A stretch of 32,827 bases of DNA from UBA1740 sp045587025 (GCA_045587025.1 JAZNBK010000037.1:1-32827); one strand, 5' to 3'; positions 15,898-24,294 are shown, numbered from the stretch's first letter. Numbers and translations: made by a program. The notes: a model not told the origin generated them from the letters alone.

Positions 15898-16929
15898 TTA
15901 GGTTTCTTCGGGCGATTCTATTGCCTCTTTTTTTGTTTCTTCGTTATCAGCAACCCACTTAACTATGTCACGGTTTATACCTGTATTTACAAAGGTTATT
16001 GCCTGATGAACAGCGTTTTTAATAGCGCGCGCGTCAGAGCTGCCATGCGCCTTAATTACGGGCTTTGATATTCCGAGCAGAGGCGCTCCGCCATGCTCTG
16101 AAGCGTCAAATTTCGCCTTTAATAACTTAAGCTTGCTTTTCATAACCGCGGCAGAAATTTTTGTAACGAAATTTGTATAGAACATGGCTTTCATTTCGCC
16201 AAACATAAATTTACCCATGCCCTCTAAAAACTTGAGAATTATATTGCCTGTAAAACCATCTGTTACAAGCACGTCACATTCCGAGAACGGAATCGCTTTC
16301 GCTTCTATATTTCCAACGAAGTTTACCTGCTTCGAATCAGACATAAGCTCGTATGTTTTTACCTGAAGCGGTAGTCCCTTGTTGTACTCCGTGCCATTAT
16401 TCACCTGACCTACTCTGGGGTTCTTAATTCCATAAATTTTTTCCATATAAATAGAGCCCATTATAGCAAACTGCTCTGCGTTTTCAGGTGTGATTTCAAG
16501 GTTTGCGCCGCAGTCCATAAGCAAAAGCGGCGAGGAAAAAGGCAAAACGGTCGCAATAGCGGCTCTTTGAATACCTTTTATTCTCCTTACGAGAAGCGTA
16601 GCGCCAGCAAGCAAAGCTCCCGTATTTCCCGCGGAAACAAAAGCGTCTCCCTCTCCTTGAGCAAGCAATTTCAAGCCAACACTCATTGAAGAATCCTTTT
16701 TGTCTCTAACGACGGAAAGCGCATTATCCTCCATATTAATTATAGAATCGGAGTGAACGACTGTTATTTTGTCGAGAGAAATTTCTTCCTTCATTGCAGT
16801 TTCTTCTATAATTTCACGATTTCCAACAACAATAATGGAAGCCGAATATTCCTCAGAAGCCATTACAGCGCCCCGCAAAAGCTCTGCGGGCGCATTGTCG
16901 CCACTCATTACGTCAATTATTATTTTCAT
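15898..16929 (-). CDS. plsX: phosphate acyltransferase PlsX
   Basis: PlsX converts acyl-ACP and phosphate into acyl-phosphate, the donor for the first acyl step of membrane phospholipid synthesis with PlsY. The N-terminal motif reads DVMSGDNAPAELLRGA; most family members have DxMGGDxAP, so Gly is replaced by Ser at one position. VRRIKGIQRAAIATVLPF, LLMDCGANLE, NNGTEYNKGLPL and VTDGFTGNIILK are family blocks. Its 343 residues are typical. The start overlaps the 3' end of trmFO by 17 bases, with AGAGG upstream of the ATG. It is a peripheral membrane enzyme, and no membrane helix is expected or seen. Confidence 0.96.
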   Translation of the reverse strand: MKIIIDVMSGDNAPAELLRGAVMASEEYSASIIVVGNREIIEETAMKEEISLDKITVVHSDSIINMEDNALSVVRDKKDSSMSVGLKLLAQGEGDAFVSAGNTGALLAGATLLVRRIKGIQRAAIATVLPFSSPLLLMDCGANLEITPENAEQFAIMGSIYMEKIYGIKNPRVGQVNNGTEYNKGLPLQVKTYELMSDSKQVNFVGNIEAKAIPFSECDVLVTDGFTGNIILKFLEGMGKFMFGEMKAMFYTNFVTKISAAVMKSKLKLLKAKFDASEHGGAPLLGISKPVIKAHGSSDARAIKNAVHQAITFVNTGINRDIVKWVADNEETKKEAIESPEET

Positions 16930-18292
16930 TTAAAACCTCTGCTTGTTTCTCTTTAATATTTTTATATATCTCCTCAATTATTTGAAGAGAACGGACAGAA
17001 TATGCCTCATTTCTCGCGATTTTTCCACCCTTGACTTTTTTATCAAGAGGCGCTATTATTCCAAAATTCGCATTCATTGGCTGAAAATTTGATACGCCCG
17101 AATTGCTGATATAACGTGCAAGAGCGCCGATTTCAGTTTCCTGAGGGAAAATCAAGCTTTCCTCTCCTTGCGATCTGAGTGCCGCATTTATTCCCGCAAC
17201 GAAGCCGGACGAGGCAGACTCTACATATCCCTCAACTCCGGTAATCTGTCCCGCAAAAAATATATTAGGATTTTTTCTTGCGGAATAGTCGCTATTAAGC
17301 AAATTTACCGAATTAAGATATGTATTTCTATGCATAACACCGTATCTGAAAAATTCTGCATTTTCAAGCCCCGGTATCATACGAAAAACTCGTTTTTGCT
17401 CGAAAAAGGTTAAATGCGTTTGAAATCCGACGAGATTATACATTGTAGCATCTAAATTCTCTTTTCGCAGCTGTACCGTCGCATATGCGTCCCTTCCCGT
17501 AGCGGGAACAGGTAAGCCGACCGGCTTCATTGGACCAAATCGCAGTACGTCATATCCTCTTTTTGCCATTATCTCCACAGGCATACACCCCTCAAAGACG
17601 TGAGGTTCTTTTTGCGCCTTTGAGTCAAATTCTTTGAGCTTTGCCACTTCTGCGGAAATTAAGGCGTTATAGAAGGCATCGTACTCTTTTTCGTTCATAG
17701 GGCAATTAAGGTAATCATCGCCTGAGCCCTTTCCGTAACGGGAAGCAAAAAAAGCTTTATCGTAATCAATAGTAGCCGCATCTACGATAGGCGCTGCCGC
17801 ATCGTAAAAATGCAATTCATCTCCGCCCACAAATTCTAAAACGGCAGAGGCAAGCTTTTCGCTCGTAAGCGGTCCCGTAGCATATACAATAATATCGTCG
17901 GTTTTTTCGTCAATTTCACAAAATTCCTCGTTTATAACCGTAATAAGAGGATTTTCTTTGATTTTTTTCGTGATATAATTCGAAAAAATTTCTCGGTCCA
18001 CCGCCAAAGCGCTTCCGGCAGGAACCTGCGAGAAATATGCGGCCTCCATAATCAGAGAACCCATTTTCTCCATTTCTGCCTTTAGAAGCCCAACGGCGTT
18101 TGAAAGCTGACTCGAGCGCAAGGAATTTGAGCAAACCAATTCAGCAAAGCCCTCGCTGTGATGAGCAGGAGAAAAATTTTTCGGCTTCATTTCATACAGC
18201 AAAACGTTTACACCCAATTTTGCCGCCTGCCACGCAGCTTCACAACCTGCGAGTCCTGCTCCTACTATCTTGACGTTCTTTTTATTTTCCAT
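16913..18292 (-). CDS. trmFO: folate-dependent tRNA (uracil-54) methyltransferase TrmFO
   Basis: TrmFO uses methylene-tetrahydrofolate and FAD to make ribothymidine at position 54 of tRNA in most Gram-positive bacteria. The N-terminal FAD-binding motif VGAGLAGCEAAWQAAKLG is followed by PAHHSEGFAELVCSNSLRS, which contains the conserved cysteine, then PRETGRD-like PATGRDAYATVQLR and the C-terminal GQITGVEGYVESASSGFVAG. Its 459 residues are slightly longer than many relatives. The ATG overlaps the last codons of topA by 11 bases; GAAGA is a weak ribosome binding site. The topA-trmFO pairing is conserved in Firmicutes. Confidence 0.97.
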   Translation of the reverse strand: MENKKNVKIVGAGLAGCEAAWQAAKLGVNVLLYEMKPKNFSPAHHSEGFAELVCSNSLRSSQLSNAVGLLKAEMEKMGSLIMEAAYFSQVPAGSALAVDREIFSNYITKKIKENPLITVINEEFCEIDEKTDDIIVYATGPLTSEKLASAVLEFVGGDELHFYDAAAPIVDAATIDYDKAFFASRYGKGSGDDYLNCPMNEKEYDAFYNALISAEVAKLKEFDSKAQKEPHVFEGCMPVEIMAKRGYDVLRFGPMKPVGLPVPATGRDAYATVQLRKENLDATMYNLVGFQTHLTFFEQKRVFRMIPGLENAEFFRYGVMHRNTYLNSVNLLNSDYSARKNPNIFFAGQITGVEGYVESASSGFVAGINAALRSQGEESLIFPQETEIGALARYISNSGVSNFQPMNANFGIIAPLDKKVKGGKIARNEAYSVRSLQIIEEIYKNIKEKQAEVLNENNN

Positions 18293-20555
18293 TATCTTCT
18301 TTTATGCTTTCTTCCCTTTTGTAACCGCAATCTTTATTTAAACATATAATCGTTTTTCTGCTCTTTCGATAGAACAGTATCTGATTGCAGGACGGACATT
18401 TTTCATTTAAAGGAATATCCCAGGACGAAAAATCACACTCGGGGTATCTTTCGCAACTATAAAAAAGTGTTTTTCTCTTTCCGTGCTTTGCTACTATCTG
18501 AGCGTCGCACTTCGGACACTTTACTCCTATTTCGGTAACCTTTTGTTTTGTAAACTTACAGGTAGGATAATTTTTACAAGCGTAAAAGCTACCGTATCTA
18601 CCGCTGCGAACCACCATTTCTCCGCCGCAAAGCTCGCATTTAAAACCGACGTCAGAACTTTCTTCTTCCTTCTTTTCGAGAGGGGCGCCATCCTTTCCTA
18701 TCGCCTTGGTATTTTTGCAATTAGGATAATTGGGGCACGCGAGAAAACGTCCGAATCTGCCGTTTTTATATATCATTTTTGCGCCGCATTTGTCGCACAG
18801 ATAATCTGATTCTTCGGGAGGAATCTCAATTTCTTCTTCACCCGTATTGCTCTCGGCATTCTCTAAGGATTTTTTAAACTTATTATAAAAATCGTTGAGA
18901 ACGTCTAATAATTCGGCAGAGCCCTTTGCAATCATATCAAATTTATCTTCCATATCGGCTGTAAATTTGTAGTCAACGATTTCCGGGAACTGCTCCTTCA
19001 TAATTTTCGTGGTTATATCGCCAATAGGCGTGGGAATAAGCGCCTTTCCTTCGTGCTTTACGTAATTTCTCGAAATAATCGTAGTGATAATAGGCGCATA
19101 GGTACTCGGACGTCCTATTCCGTTTTCTTCGAGAAATTTAATAAGAGTCGCTTCGTTATATCTTGGCGGCGGCTCGGTGAAATGCTGAGATTTATCAAAG
19201 TTCTTTAAGTTCACCTTGTCGTTTTGCATAATAGAAGGAAGAGTCGTAATAACGAGATCCTCGTTATCATCGGAATTAAACAACTCTACGCTATCATATA
19301 TTGCAAGATATCCCTTGAATTTCAAAGTATTTCCGCTCGATTTGAAAATATAACCTGCATTTTCAAAATCAACTGCAACGGTATTGAAAACAGCCGCCGA
19401 CATTTGACTCGCCATAAATCTTTCCCAAATCAATTTGTAAAGCTTAAACTGGTCGTTAGTCAAATATTTTTTAATGTCCTTTGGTATGAATCTAACGTTA
19501 GAAGGTCTTATCGCTTCATGGGCGTCCTGCACATTGCTTTTAGTTTTATACTGTTTTGGAGTGTGAGGGAAATAATCTTCTCCGTACATATCGGATATAA
19601 GCTGCCTTGCGGCGTCTTGCGCAATAGAGGAAACTCTCAACGAGTCGGTACGCATATAGGTTATCAAGCCCTGAACTCCCCCGTGTTCAGCTCCGAGATT
19701 AATACCCTCGTAAAGCTCTTGCGCTATCTTCATTATTTTATGGGTGGGGAATCCTATTCTTTTAGAAGCTTCCTGCTGTAAGGTAGAAGTAGTAAAAGGA
19801 GGGAGCGGATTTCTGTTTCTCTGAGTCTTTTTTACACTCTTAACCTTGAAGCGACCGTCTTTTATCGCCTCTTCTACAACCATTGCTTCTTTTTCATTAT
19901 TCAATTTGATTTCTTTATCAGCAGTGCCGTAAAACTTCGCTTTTATTTCATCACCTTTTTCGGTTAAAAGCTCAATTTTTATAGTCCAATACTCTTTTGG
20001 CTCAAAAGAACGGATTTCCTCTTCTCTGTCAGAAATAATTCTCGTCGCAACAGATTGCACGCGACCGGCAGAAAGACCGCTCTTTACGTGCTTCCACAAA
20101 AACGGACTTAACTTGTAACCAACTATTCGGTCTAATATACGTCTCGCCTGCTGAGAATTTACAAGAGATTCATTTATGGCTACGGGGTGCTTTATCGCCT
20201 CTTTTACCGCGTTTTTAGTAATTTCGTTAAAGGCAATTCGACACTGCTTGTCAAGAGGAATGCCCAGCTGATTTGCGAGATGCCATGAAATAGCTTCTCC
20301 CTCTCGGTCAGGGTCTGTTGCTAAGAATATTTTATTTGCGTTTTTCGCCTCTTTTTTCAGGAGCTTTATTACGTCTCCTTTTCCTCTTACGTTTATATAG
20401 TGCGGCTCAAAATTATTTTCTATATCAACGCCAAACGTGCTTTTAGGCAGGTCTCTTATATGCCCTTTTGAAGCAATGACCTTATAATTAGAACCAAGAT
20501 AGCTTTTTATCGTGTTTGCCTTTGCAGGTGATTCCACTATTACTAAATTAGCCAT
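18282..20555 (-). CDS. topA: DNA topoisomerase I
   Basis: This type IA topoisomerase relaxes negative supercoils. The TOPRIM domain opens with MANLVIVESPAKANTIK and has ATDPDREGEAISWHL; the active-site tyrosine is in GLITYMRTDSLRVSS near residue 310. The C-terminal 170 residues contain four cysteine-rich zinc ribbons: CDKC...CPNYPNC, CELC...CKNYPTC, CPKC...CERYPEC and CPSC...CLNKDC. The start chosen at 20555 has AAGGA seven bases upstream and gives 757 residues; a TTG two codons earlier is less likely. It lies 29 bases after dprA. Confidence 0.98.
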   Translation of the reverse strand: MANLVIVESPAKANTIKSYLGSNYKVIASKGHIRDLPKSTFGVDIENNFEPHYINVRGKGDVIKLLKKEAKNANKIFLATDPDREGEAISWHLANQLGIPLDKQCRIAFNEITKNAVKEAIKHPVAINESLVNSQQARRILDRIVGYKLSPFLWKHVKSGLSAGRVQSVATRIISDREEEIRSFEPKEYWTIKIELLTEKGDEIKAKFYGTADKEIKLNNEKEAMVVEEAIKDGRFKVKSVKKTQRNRNPLPPFTTSTLQQEASKRIGFPTHKIMKIAQELYEGINLGAEHGGVQGLITYMRTDSLRVSSIAQDAARQLISDMYGEDYFPHTPKQYKTKSNVQDAHEAIRPSNVRFIPKDIKKYLTNDQFKLYKLIWERFMASQMSAAVFNTVAVDFENAGYIFKSSGNTLKFKGYLAIYDSVELFNSDDNEDLVITTLPSIMQNDKVNLKNFDKSQHFTEPPPRYNEATLIKFLEENGIGRPSTYAPIITTIISRNYVKHEGKALIPTPIGDITTKIMKEQFPEIVDYKFTADMEDKFDMIAKGSAELLDVLNDFYNKFKKSLENAESNTGEEEIEIPPEESDYLCDKCGAKMIYKNGRFGRFLACPNYPNCKNTKAIGKDGAPLEKKEEESSDVGFKCELCGGEMVVRSGRYGSFYACKNYPTCKFTKQKVTEIGVKCPKCDAQIVAKHGKRKTLFYSCERYPECDFSSWDIPLNEKCPSCNQILFYRKSRKTIICLNKDCGYKREESIKEDNGK

Positions 20556-20584
20556 ATTCAATTCCTTTCTCTTATTAGGATATT

Positions 20585-21862
20585 TTATTTTTTTCGTCTT
20601 ACACGACCACCCGGCACCGTTTCTATCAAACCGTATACTTCAAGTAAAGTTGTTGCAGACATTGCTTCGGTTATTTTTCCTTTTTCTGCAATTGCTTCTA
20701 CATACACTTCCTCGTTTTCGGGAATACGTTTGTAAAATTCTATCGCTTCTTTTCCAAGAGATTCAAGAATTTTTTGTCTTTCTGCAATAACAGCCGATTG
20801 GTCCTCAAAGTTTGTTTCATTTTCTATACTGTTTTTCGCTTCTGCCTTATTACTCTCTTTGCTAACGTCAGAGCTTGAACTGTTCTTTTTGGGCTTAACT
20901 GTTTTAGAATCAACACCCATTTTGAGCAATACTGCCTCAACGTTTATTTTCGTCTTTTTGAGAAGCTTAAAAATATTTATCTTACCGTTATACGCAACGG
21001 AAAAGTCGCTCAAGATATCGTCGGCGCAAGTAATACATTTTGCGCCATCTTTAAGCAGAATCGCAGTTCCCGATCCTGTCGGCTCATCAATTTTGCCCGG
21101 CAATGCGTAAACGACTCGCCCCTGCTCCTTTGCATGACGGGCTGTAATTAGCGCTCCGCTGATTTCGTCACCCTCGATAACGACAGTTGCCTGCGAAATT
21201 GCGCTTATCAGTCTGTTTCTTTTCGGGAAATTATACCGTTCGGGCGGCTCGTGAGGAGGAAACTCCGTGATAACTGCGCCGTTTTTTATAATATAAGAGC
21301 ATAATCTTTTATGAGTTGGAGGATAAATTCTATCAATTCCGCTACCGAGTATCGCGATAGTTTTTCCACCTCCGCTTATCGCAGCTGCGTGCGCAGTACC
21401 GTCAATGCCGAGCGCCATACCGCTGACGACAACTGCGCCTGCCGTGGCTAAATCGCTGGAAATTTCAAACGCCATTTTCTTACCGTATTCGGTCATTTTT
21501 CTCGTTCCTACGACCGAAACGACTAAATTGTCGGAAAGATCGGGAATCTCGCCGTAATAATAAAGCACCAAAGGCGGCGAAGAAATTTCCCGAAACGCAT
21601 TCGGATAATCAGGAGATTCATACGTCATAATCTTTATATTCTGATGCAAGCAGTAATCCATAACTCTGCGCACGTCAGAAAGCTCTTTATTACAAAGCGC
21701 CTTTAAATCCTTTTTATATGGATGCAATGCTTTTTCAAGTGTCGCCTCGTCTGCGCGATATACGTCGCTTGGCTTAGAAAACGTCTTTTTCAATATAGAA
21801 AAGGTATCGCTACCGACGGTGCATCTCAAGCTAAGCCAAAGCCAAAACAGCAAAGAGTCCAT
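20585..21862 (-). CDS. dprA: DNA processing protein DprA
   Basis: DprA loads RecA on incoming single-stranded DNA during natural transformation. The Rossmann-like domain shows VVSVVGTRKMTEYG, VVSGMALGIDGTAHAAA, ILGSGIDRIYPP, VITEFPPHEPPERYNFPKRNRLISA and VVEGDEISGALITARHA. The C-terminal part has a DprA-type winged helix ending near ETVPGGRVRRKK. Between about residues 300 and 365 is a low-complexity Ser/Asn/Glu/Lys linker, making the protein 425 residues against about 360 in relatives. AAAGGAG precedes the ATG. No other competence gene is in the window, and dprA is widely kept even in species not known to be transformable. Confidence 0.95.
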   Translation of the reverse strand: MDSLLFWLWLSLRCTVGSDTFSILKKTFSKPSDVYRADEATLEKALHPYKKDLKALCNKELSDVRRVMDYCLHQNIKIMTYESPDYPNAFREISSPPLVLYYYGEIPDLSDNLVVSVVGTRKMTEYGKKMAFEISSDLATAGAVVVSGMALGIDGTAHAAAISGGGKTIAILGSGIDRIYPPTHKRLCSYIIKNGAVITEFPPHEPPERYNFPKRNRLISAISQATVVIEGDEISGALITARHAKEQGRVVYALPGKIDEPTGSGTAILLKDGAKCITCADDILSDFSVAYNGKINIFKLLKKTKINVEAVLLKMGVDSKTVKPKKNSSSSDVSKESNKAEAKNSIENETNFEDQSAVIAERQKILESLGKEAIEFYKRIPENEEVYVEAIAEKGKITEAMSATTLLEVYGLIETVPGGRVRRKK

Positions 21863-21873
21863 AGATTCTCCTT

Positions 21874-22707
21874 TTATAATATTTTTTGTTCTCGAATAAA
21901 TATTGCCGCAGCGACCGCCGCATTTAAAGATTCTGCTTTGTCGGAAATAGGAATATACACGCTTCCGTCGCAGATAGCGGAAATTTCCTTTGGAATTCCA
22001 TGTCCTTCGTTTCCAATAATCATTATATCTGACTTGTTTAACTTTATGTCATCTAAGGAAAAAGCGTTTTCGCGAAGCTCTGCCGCAAACACCCTTCTCT
22101 TCGATTTCTGTAAAGCGCAAACTGTGCGTGATAAATCATCTGAAATCAAAACGTTGGCTTTAAACAAGCTTCCCATAGCGGAACGAATAGTTTTTGGATT
22201 ATATATATCCGCGCAATCATCAGATAAAATTATCTGTTCAACTCCAAAAGCAACCGCGCTTCTGATAACAGACCCAAGGTTGCCGGGATCTCTCATTGAA
22301 GAAAGAATTATCGAGGTTTTTTTATTCTCGTTTAAAAAACTCTCTTCTATTATTTTAGTACAACTTTTAAAAAAGTCAAGATGTTTTATGATAACTATTA
22401 CCCCTTGAGGCGCTTTTTCGGTAGAAATTTTTTCAAAACAGCTCTCTGAAAGAGTATAAATTACAGTTTCATCATAAATTTCATTCGATAGCTCTTTTTC
22501 TAAAATCGGGAAAACTATATCTGCCTTGCTTTCCTCTACCAAAACCGATTCAATTGGCAAACGCGCTTTTGCAGCTTCTATAAAAAGCTTTACGCCCTCT
22601 GCCATAAATACGCCGTGTTCTTCTCTGCCTTTTTTATTTGCAAGTGAGGCAGCTCTGGTAACAATTGGATTCTTTCTCGCAGTTATCCTATCTTTTGCAA
22701 ATTTCAT
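21874..22707 (-). CDS. TrmH/SpoU-family RNA 2'-O-methyltransferase
   Basis: The C-terminal SPOUT domain carries the three knot motifs: LSSMRDPGNLGSVIRSAVAFG, IIGNEGHGIPKEI and VYIPISDKAESLNAAVAAAIFI. The N-terminal part, starting RITARKNPIVTRAASLANKKGR and running through HGVFMAEGVKLFIEA, is the substrate-binding domain found in rRNA methylases such as RlmB or TsnR. The protein therefore likely methylates a ribose in 23S rRNA, but the site cannot be assigned. It has 277 residues. AAGGA is ten bases upstream. It is the first gene after the rplT terminator; I see no convincing promoter in the 93-base gap. Confidence 0.93.
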   Translation of the reverse strand: MKFAKDRITARKNPIVTRAASLANKKGREEHGVFMAEGVKLFIEAAKARLPIESVLVEESKADIVFPILEKELSNEIYDETVIYTLSESCFEKISTEKAPQGVIVIIKHLDFFKSCTKIIEESFLNENKKTSIILSSMRDPGNLGSVIRSAVAFGVEQIILSDDCADIYNPKTIRSAMGSLFKANVLISDDLSRTVCALQKSKRRVFAAELRENAFSLDDIKLNKSDIMIIGNEGHGIPKEISAICDGSVYIPISDKAESLNAAVAAAIFIREQKIL

Positions 22708-22747
22708 AGCGTATTTTTCCTTTTCTCTAAATTTTATTTTCCTTGTA

Positions 22748-22793
22748 AAAATAAAAAAACAGTAATGTTGACCTTTTTAAAATCAACATTACT
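22748..22793 (-). terminator. intrinsic terminator of infC-rpmI-rplT
   Basis: On the minus strand, AGTAATGTTGA (22793-22783) and TCAACATTACT (22771-22761) form a perfect 11-bp stem with an 11-base loop, followed by GTTTTTTTATTTTT. It begins just after the rplT stop codon and is the clearest terminator in the window. Confidence 0.92.
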
Positions 22794-22800
22794 ATTTATA

Positions 22801-23154
22801 TTAAAGAGCCGCCTTTGCGCGAGCTGCGAGCTCTGCGAACGCATCCTTATCGGAAACTGCAATTTCAGCGAGCATCTTACGGTTCAAATCAATTCCTGCT
22901 ACCTTCAAGCCGTGCATAAGCGTAGAATAATTCATACCGCACACCTTTGCCTGAGCAGAAATACGCGCGATCCACAATCTGCGGAAATCTCTCTTTTTAA
23001 GCTTACGGCCGACGAAAGCGTAGTTGCCGCTCTTCATTACGGCCTGTTTGGCCATCTTAAAGTGCTTGCTCTTTGCGCCCCAGTAACCTTTCGCTGCCTT
23101 CAGAACACTCTTTCTTCTTTTGCGCGTCATCATAGCGCCTTTTACTCTTGCCAT
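22801..23154 (-). CDS. rplT: 50S ribosomal protein L20
   Basis: L20 is a primary 23S rRNA binding protein needed for early 50S assembly. MARVKGAMMTRKRRKSVLKAAKGYWGAKS and RRLWIARISAQAK are diagnostic, and its 117 residues are typical. GGAGG lies eight bases before the ATG. In Firmicutes L20 represses its own operon by binding the infC leader, and a leader of that type is present upstream of infC here. The gene is last in the operon and is followed by a strong terminator. Confidence 0.98.
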   Translation of the reverse strand: MARVKGAMMTRKRRKSVLKAAKGYWGAKSKHFKMAKQAVMKSGNYAFVGRKLKKRDFRRLWIARISAQAKVCGMNYSTLMHGLKVAGIDLNRKMLAEIAVSDKDAFAELAARAKAAL

Positions 23155-23191
23155 TATATTATCCTCCGATTTTCAAATATTACGAACCTTA

Positions 23192-23386
23192 TTACTTCTG
23201 AATAAGCGTTCTGATAGTGGGTGCGAAAGAGTTGCTCAAAATTGAACCCTTGCGCAAGCTTCTCTTGCGTTTCGCGGTCTTAAGACCGAGATTGTGACGA
23301 TGATGTGAATGATACATTTTAACTTTACCGCCGGCTGTAACAGAAAATCTCTTAGCCGATGCTTTATGTGTTTTAATCTTTCCCAT
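23192..23386 (-). CDS. rpmI: 50S ribosomal protein L35
   Basis: L35 is a small basic 50S protein. The sequence MGKIKTHKASAKRFSVTAGGKVKMYHSHHRHNLG is unmistakable, and 64 residues is the normal size. The start at 23386 is fixed by AAGGAG a few bases upstream; in-frame sequence further upstream is not L35-like. It lies between infC and rplT in the universal infC-rpmI-rplT order. Confidence 0.98.
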   Translation of the reverse strand: MGKIKTHKASAKRFSVTAGGKVKMYHSHHRHNLGLKTAKRKRSLRKGSILSNSFAPTIRTLIQK

Positions 23387-23448
23387 GGTTTTTCTCCTTA
23401 ATTGAATTTCTTTTAGCAATATACTAATTCAAAAATGAATGTATAAAC

Positions 23449-23967
23449 TTATTTAAGTTTTTTGGGGGCGAGGGTAACGGACATATATCTTCCCTCAAGC
23501 GAAGGATTTTTCTCCGCATCTGAAAATTCAGAGCACGCCTCAATGAACTTCTCGAGTACCGAGCGTCCTATTTCGGTGTGAGCCATTTCTCTTCCTTTAA
23601 ATCTGACAACCGCCTTTACCTTATCTCCGTCAGACAAAAATCTCTTTGCGTGATTTACACGAGTTTCAAAATCATGCGTGTCAATTCTGCAGGAAAGCTG
23701 AACCTCTTTAACCTTTATAATCTGTTGCTTCTTTCTCGCTTCCTTTTCTCTTTTATCACGTTCAAAGCGATACTTTCCGTAATCCATTGCTCGACAGACA
23801 GGAGGAACCGCCTGCGGCGCTAACAACACCAAATCAAGCCCTCTTGAATACGCATATTCTCTCGCCTGGTCGGATGTCATTACTCCGAGCTGCTCGCCGT
23901 CTGTGCCGACAAGCCGTACTTCTTTAAGTTTAATTTCCTCGTTGATTTGCAATTCTACTGCGCTAAT
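23449..23967 (-). CDS. infC: translation initiation factor IF-3 (AUU start)
   Basis: IF3 binds the 30S subunit, prevents premature 50S joining and proofreads start codons. QINEEIKLKEVRLVGTDGEQLGVM at the N-terminus, the central MDYGKYRFERDKREKEARKKQ helix and the C-terminal VKAVVRFKGREM define it. I place initiation at the ATT codon at 23967, nine bases after a perfect GGAGG (23981-23977), giving 172 residues beginning (M)SAVELQINEE. No in-frame ATG or GTG lies between; a TTG five codons downstream has no ribosome binding site at proper distance. AUU starts of infC are known in E. coli and bacilli, where IF3 discriminates against AUU and so limits its own synthesis. Confidence 0.94.
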   Translation of the reverse strand: MSAVELQINEEIKLKEVRLVGTDGEQLGVMTSDQAREYAYSRGLDLVLLAPQAVPPVCRAMDYGKYRFERDKREKEARKKQQIIKVKEVQLSCRIDTHDFETRVNHAKRFLSDGDKVKAVVRFKGREMAHTEIGRSVLEKFIEACSEFSDAEKNPSLEGRYMSVTLAPKKLK

Positions 23968-24123
23968 AAGTGTGCACCTCCAAAAAAAAATGCATACAGA
24001 AACTCCGTACGCATAATAAAGACCTAATACTGATTAGATCGATACTATTTACCGGCATACCACTATATGACGGTGAGAACGTACGTTCTGCTTGTTTAAT
24101 TCGAGGACTTTCGCCTCAACACG
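23968..24123 (-). ncRNA. L20-type leader RNA upstream of infC
   Basis: The about 155-base leader is full of paired elements on the minus strand: TTGAGG/CCTCGA (24119-24101) close to the start site; the perfect 14-base palindrome AGAACGTACGTTCT (24089-24076); GATCTAAT/ATTAGGTC (24040-24021, one G-U pair); and a terminator hairpin just before the infC ribosome binding site. The order, size and position match the Firmicutes L20 leader, through which L20 represses infC-rpmI-rplT by premature termination. The family match is from memory of its layout, not a search. Confidence 0.78.
23982..24013 (-). terminator. attenuator terminator in the infC leader
   Basis: TGCGTAC (24013-24007) pairs with GTATGCA (23997-23991), extended inward by GGA/TCT around a three-base loop, giving a ten-pair stem followed directly by nine T residues. 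It ends one base before the GGAGG of infC. Because it lies between a strong promoter and an essential operon it must be conditional. CGTACG in its 5' arm also occurs in the upstream palindrome (24085-24080), so a competing antiterminator pairing is possible. Confidence 0.85.
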
Positions 24124-24129
24124 AATGTG

Positions 24130-24158
24130 ATTATAGCATTATTATTCTGATTTGTCAA
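24130..24158 (-). promoter_or_regulatory. consensus sigma-A promoter of infC-rpmI-rplT
   Basis: A perfect TTGACA (24158-24153) and a perfect TATAAT (24135-24130) are separated by 17 bases. Transcription should begin near 24123, at the top of the L20-type leader. The intergenic stretch 23968-24329 thus holds this leader and promoter on the minus strand and the lon promoter region on the plus strand; I see no gene in it. Confidence 0.93.
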
Positions 24159-24256
24159 TACCTTTTTTAAAAATAATTATTTTTTGCCTATTATTTGTAA
24201 CTATAAAGTTAAATTTAGGTTTTTTCAAAAAAAGGGTGGAATTTTCGTTCCTTTTA

Positions 24257-24265
24257 TGTTATAAT
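24257..24265 (+). promoter_or_regulatory. extended -10 promoter of lon
   Basis: TGTTATAAT contains a perfect TATAAT preceded by the TGn extension, in the divergent region upstream of lon. The -35 region at the right spacing (around GTGGAAT, 24236-24242) matches poorly, which is tolerated by extended -10 promoters. The start would be near 24272. Confidence 0.7.
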
Positions 24266-24273
24266 GAGATTTA

Positions 24274-24294
24274 TAATGCGATAAGTATGCATTA
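24274..24294 (+). promoter_or_regulatory. inverted repeat over the lon transcription start
   Basis: TAATGC and GCATTA are separated by nine bases and lie just downstream of the lon -10 box, where a bound repressor would block transcription. The nine-base spacing recalls CIRCE (the HrcA operator), but the arm sequence TAATGC is not the CIRCE arm, and no CtsR heptad repeats are visible. With six-base arms it may be chance. Confidence 0.35.

Noticed and set aside
19224..19781. 185-codon open frame antisense to topA
   Set aside because: It lies wholly within the well-conserved topA gene, has no ribosome binding site of note and no recognisable domain; long antisense frames are expected here.
21722..22408. 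228-codon open frame on the plus strand across the dprA/methyltransferase junction
   Set aside because: Both minus-strand genes have complete family motifs; the antisense product shows no domain and looks like a reading-frame shadow.
22708..22760. Promoter for the TrmH-dprA-topA cluster in the gap after rplT
   Set aside because: A TAAAAT is present but the DNA is uniformly A+T-rich and no -35 match lies at proper spacing; read-through or an undetected promoter must serve the cluster.
23950..23952. TTG as the start of infC
   Set aside because: The only strong ribosome binding site is 24 bases away, while the ATT codon 15 bases upstream is at ideal spacing and extends the conserved IF3 N-terminus.
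23970..24170. 66-codon plus-strand open frame upstream of lon
   Set aside because: It covers the infC leader and promoter on the other strand, which explain the sequence better.
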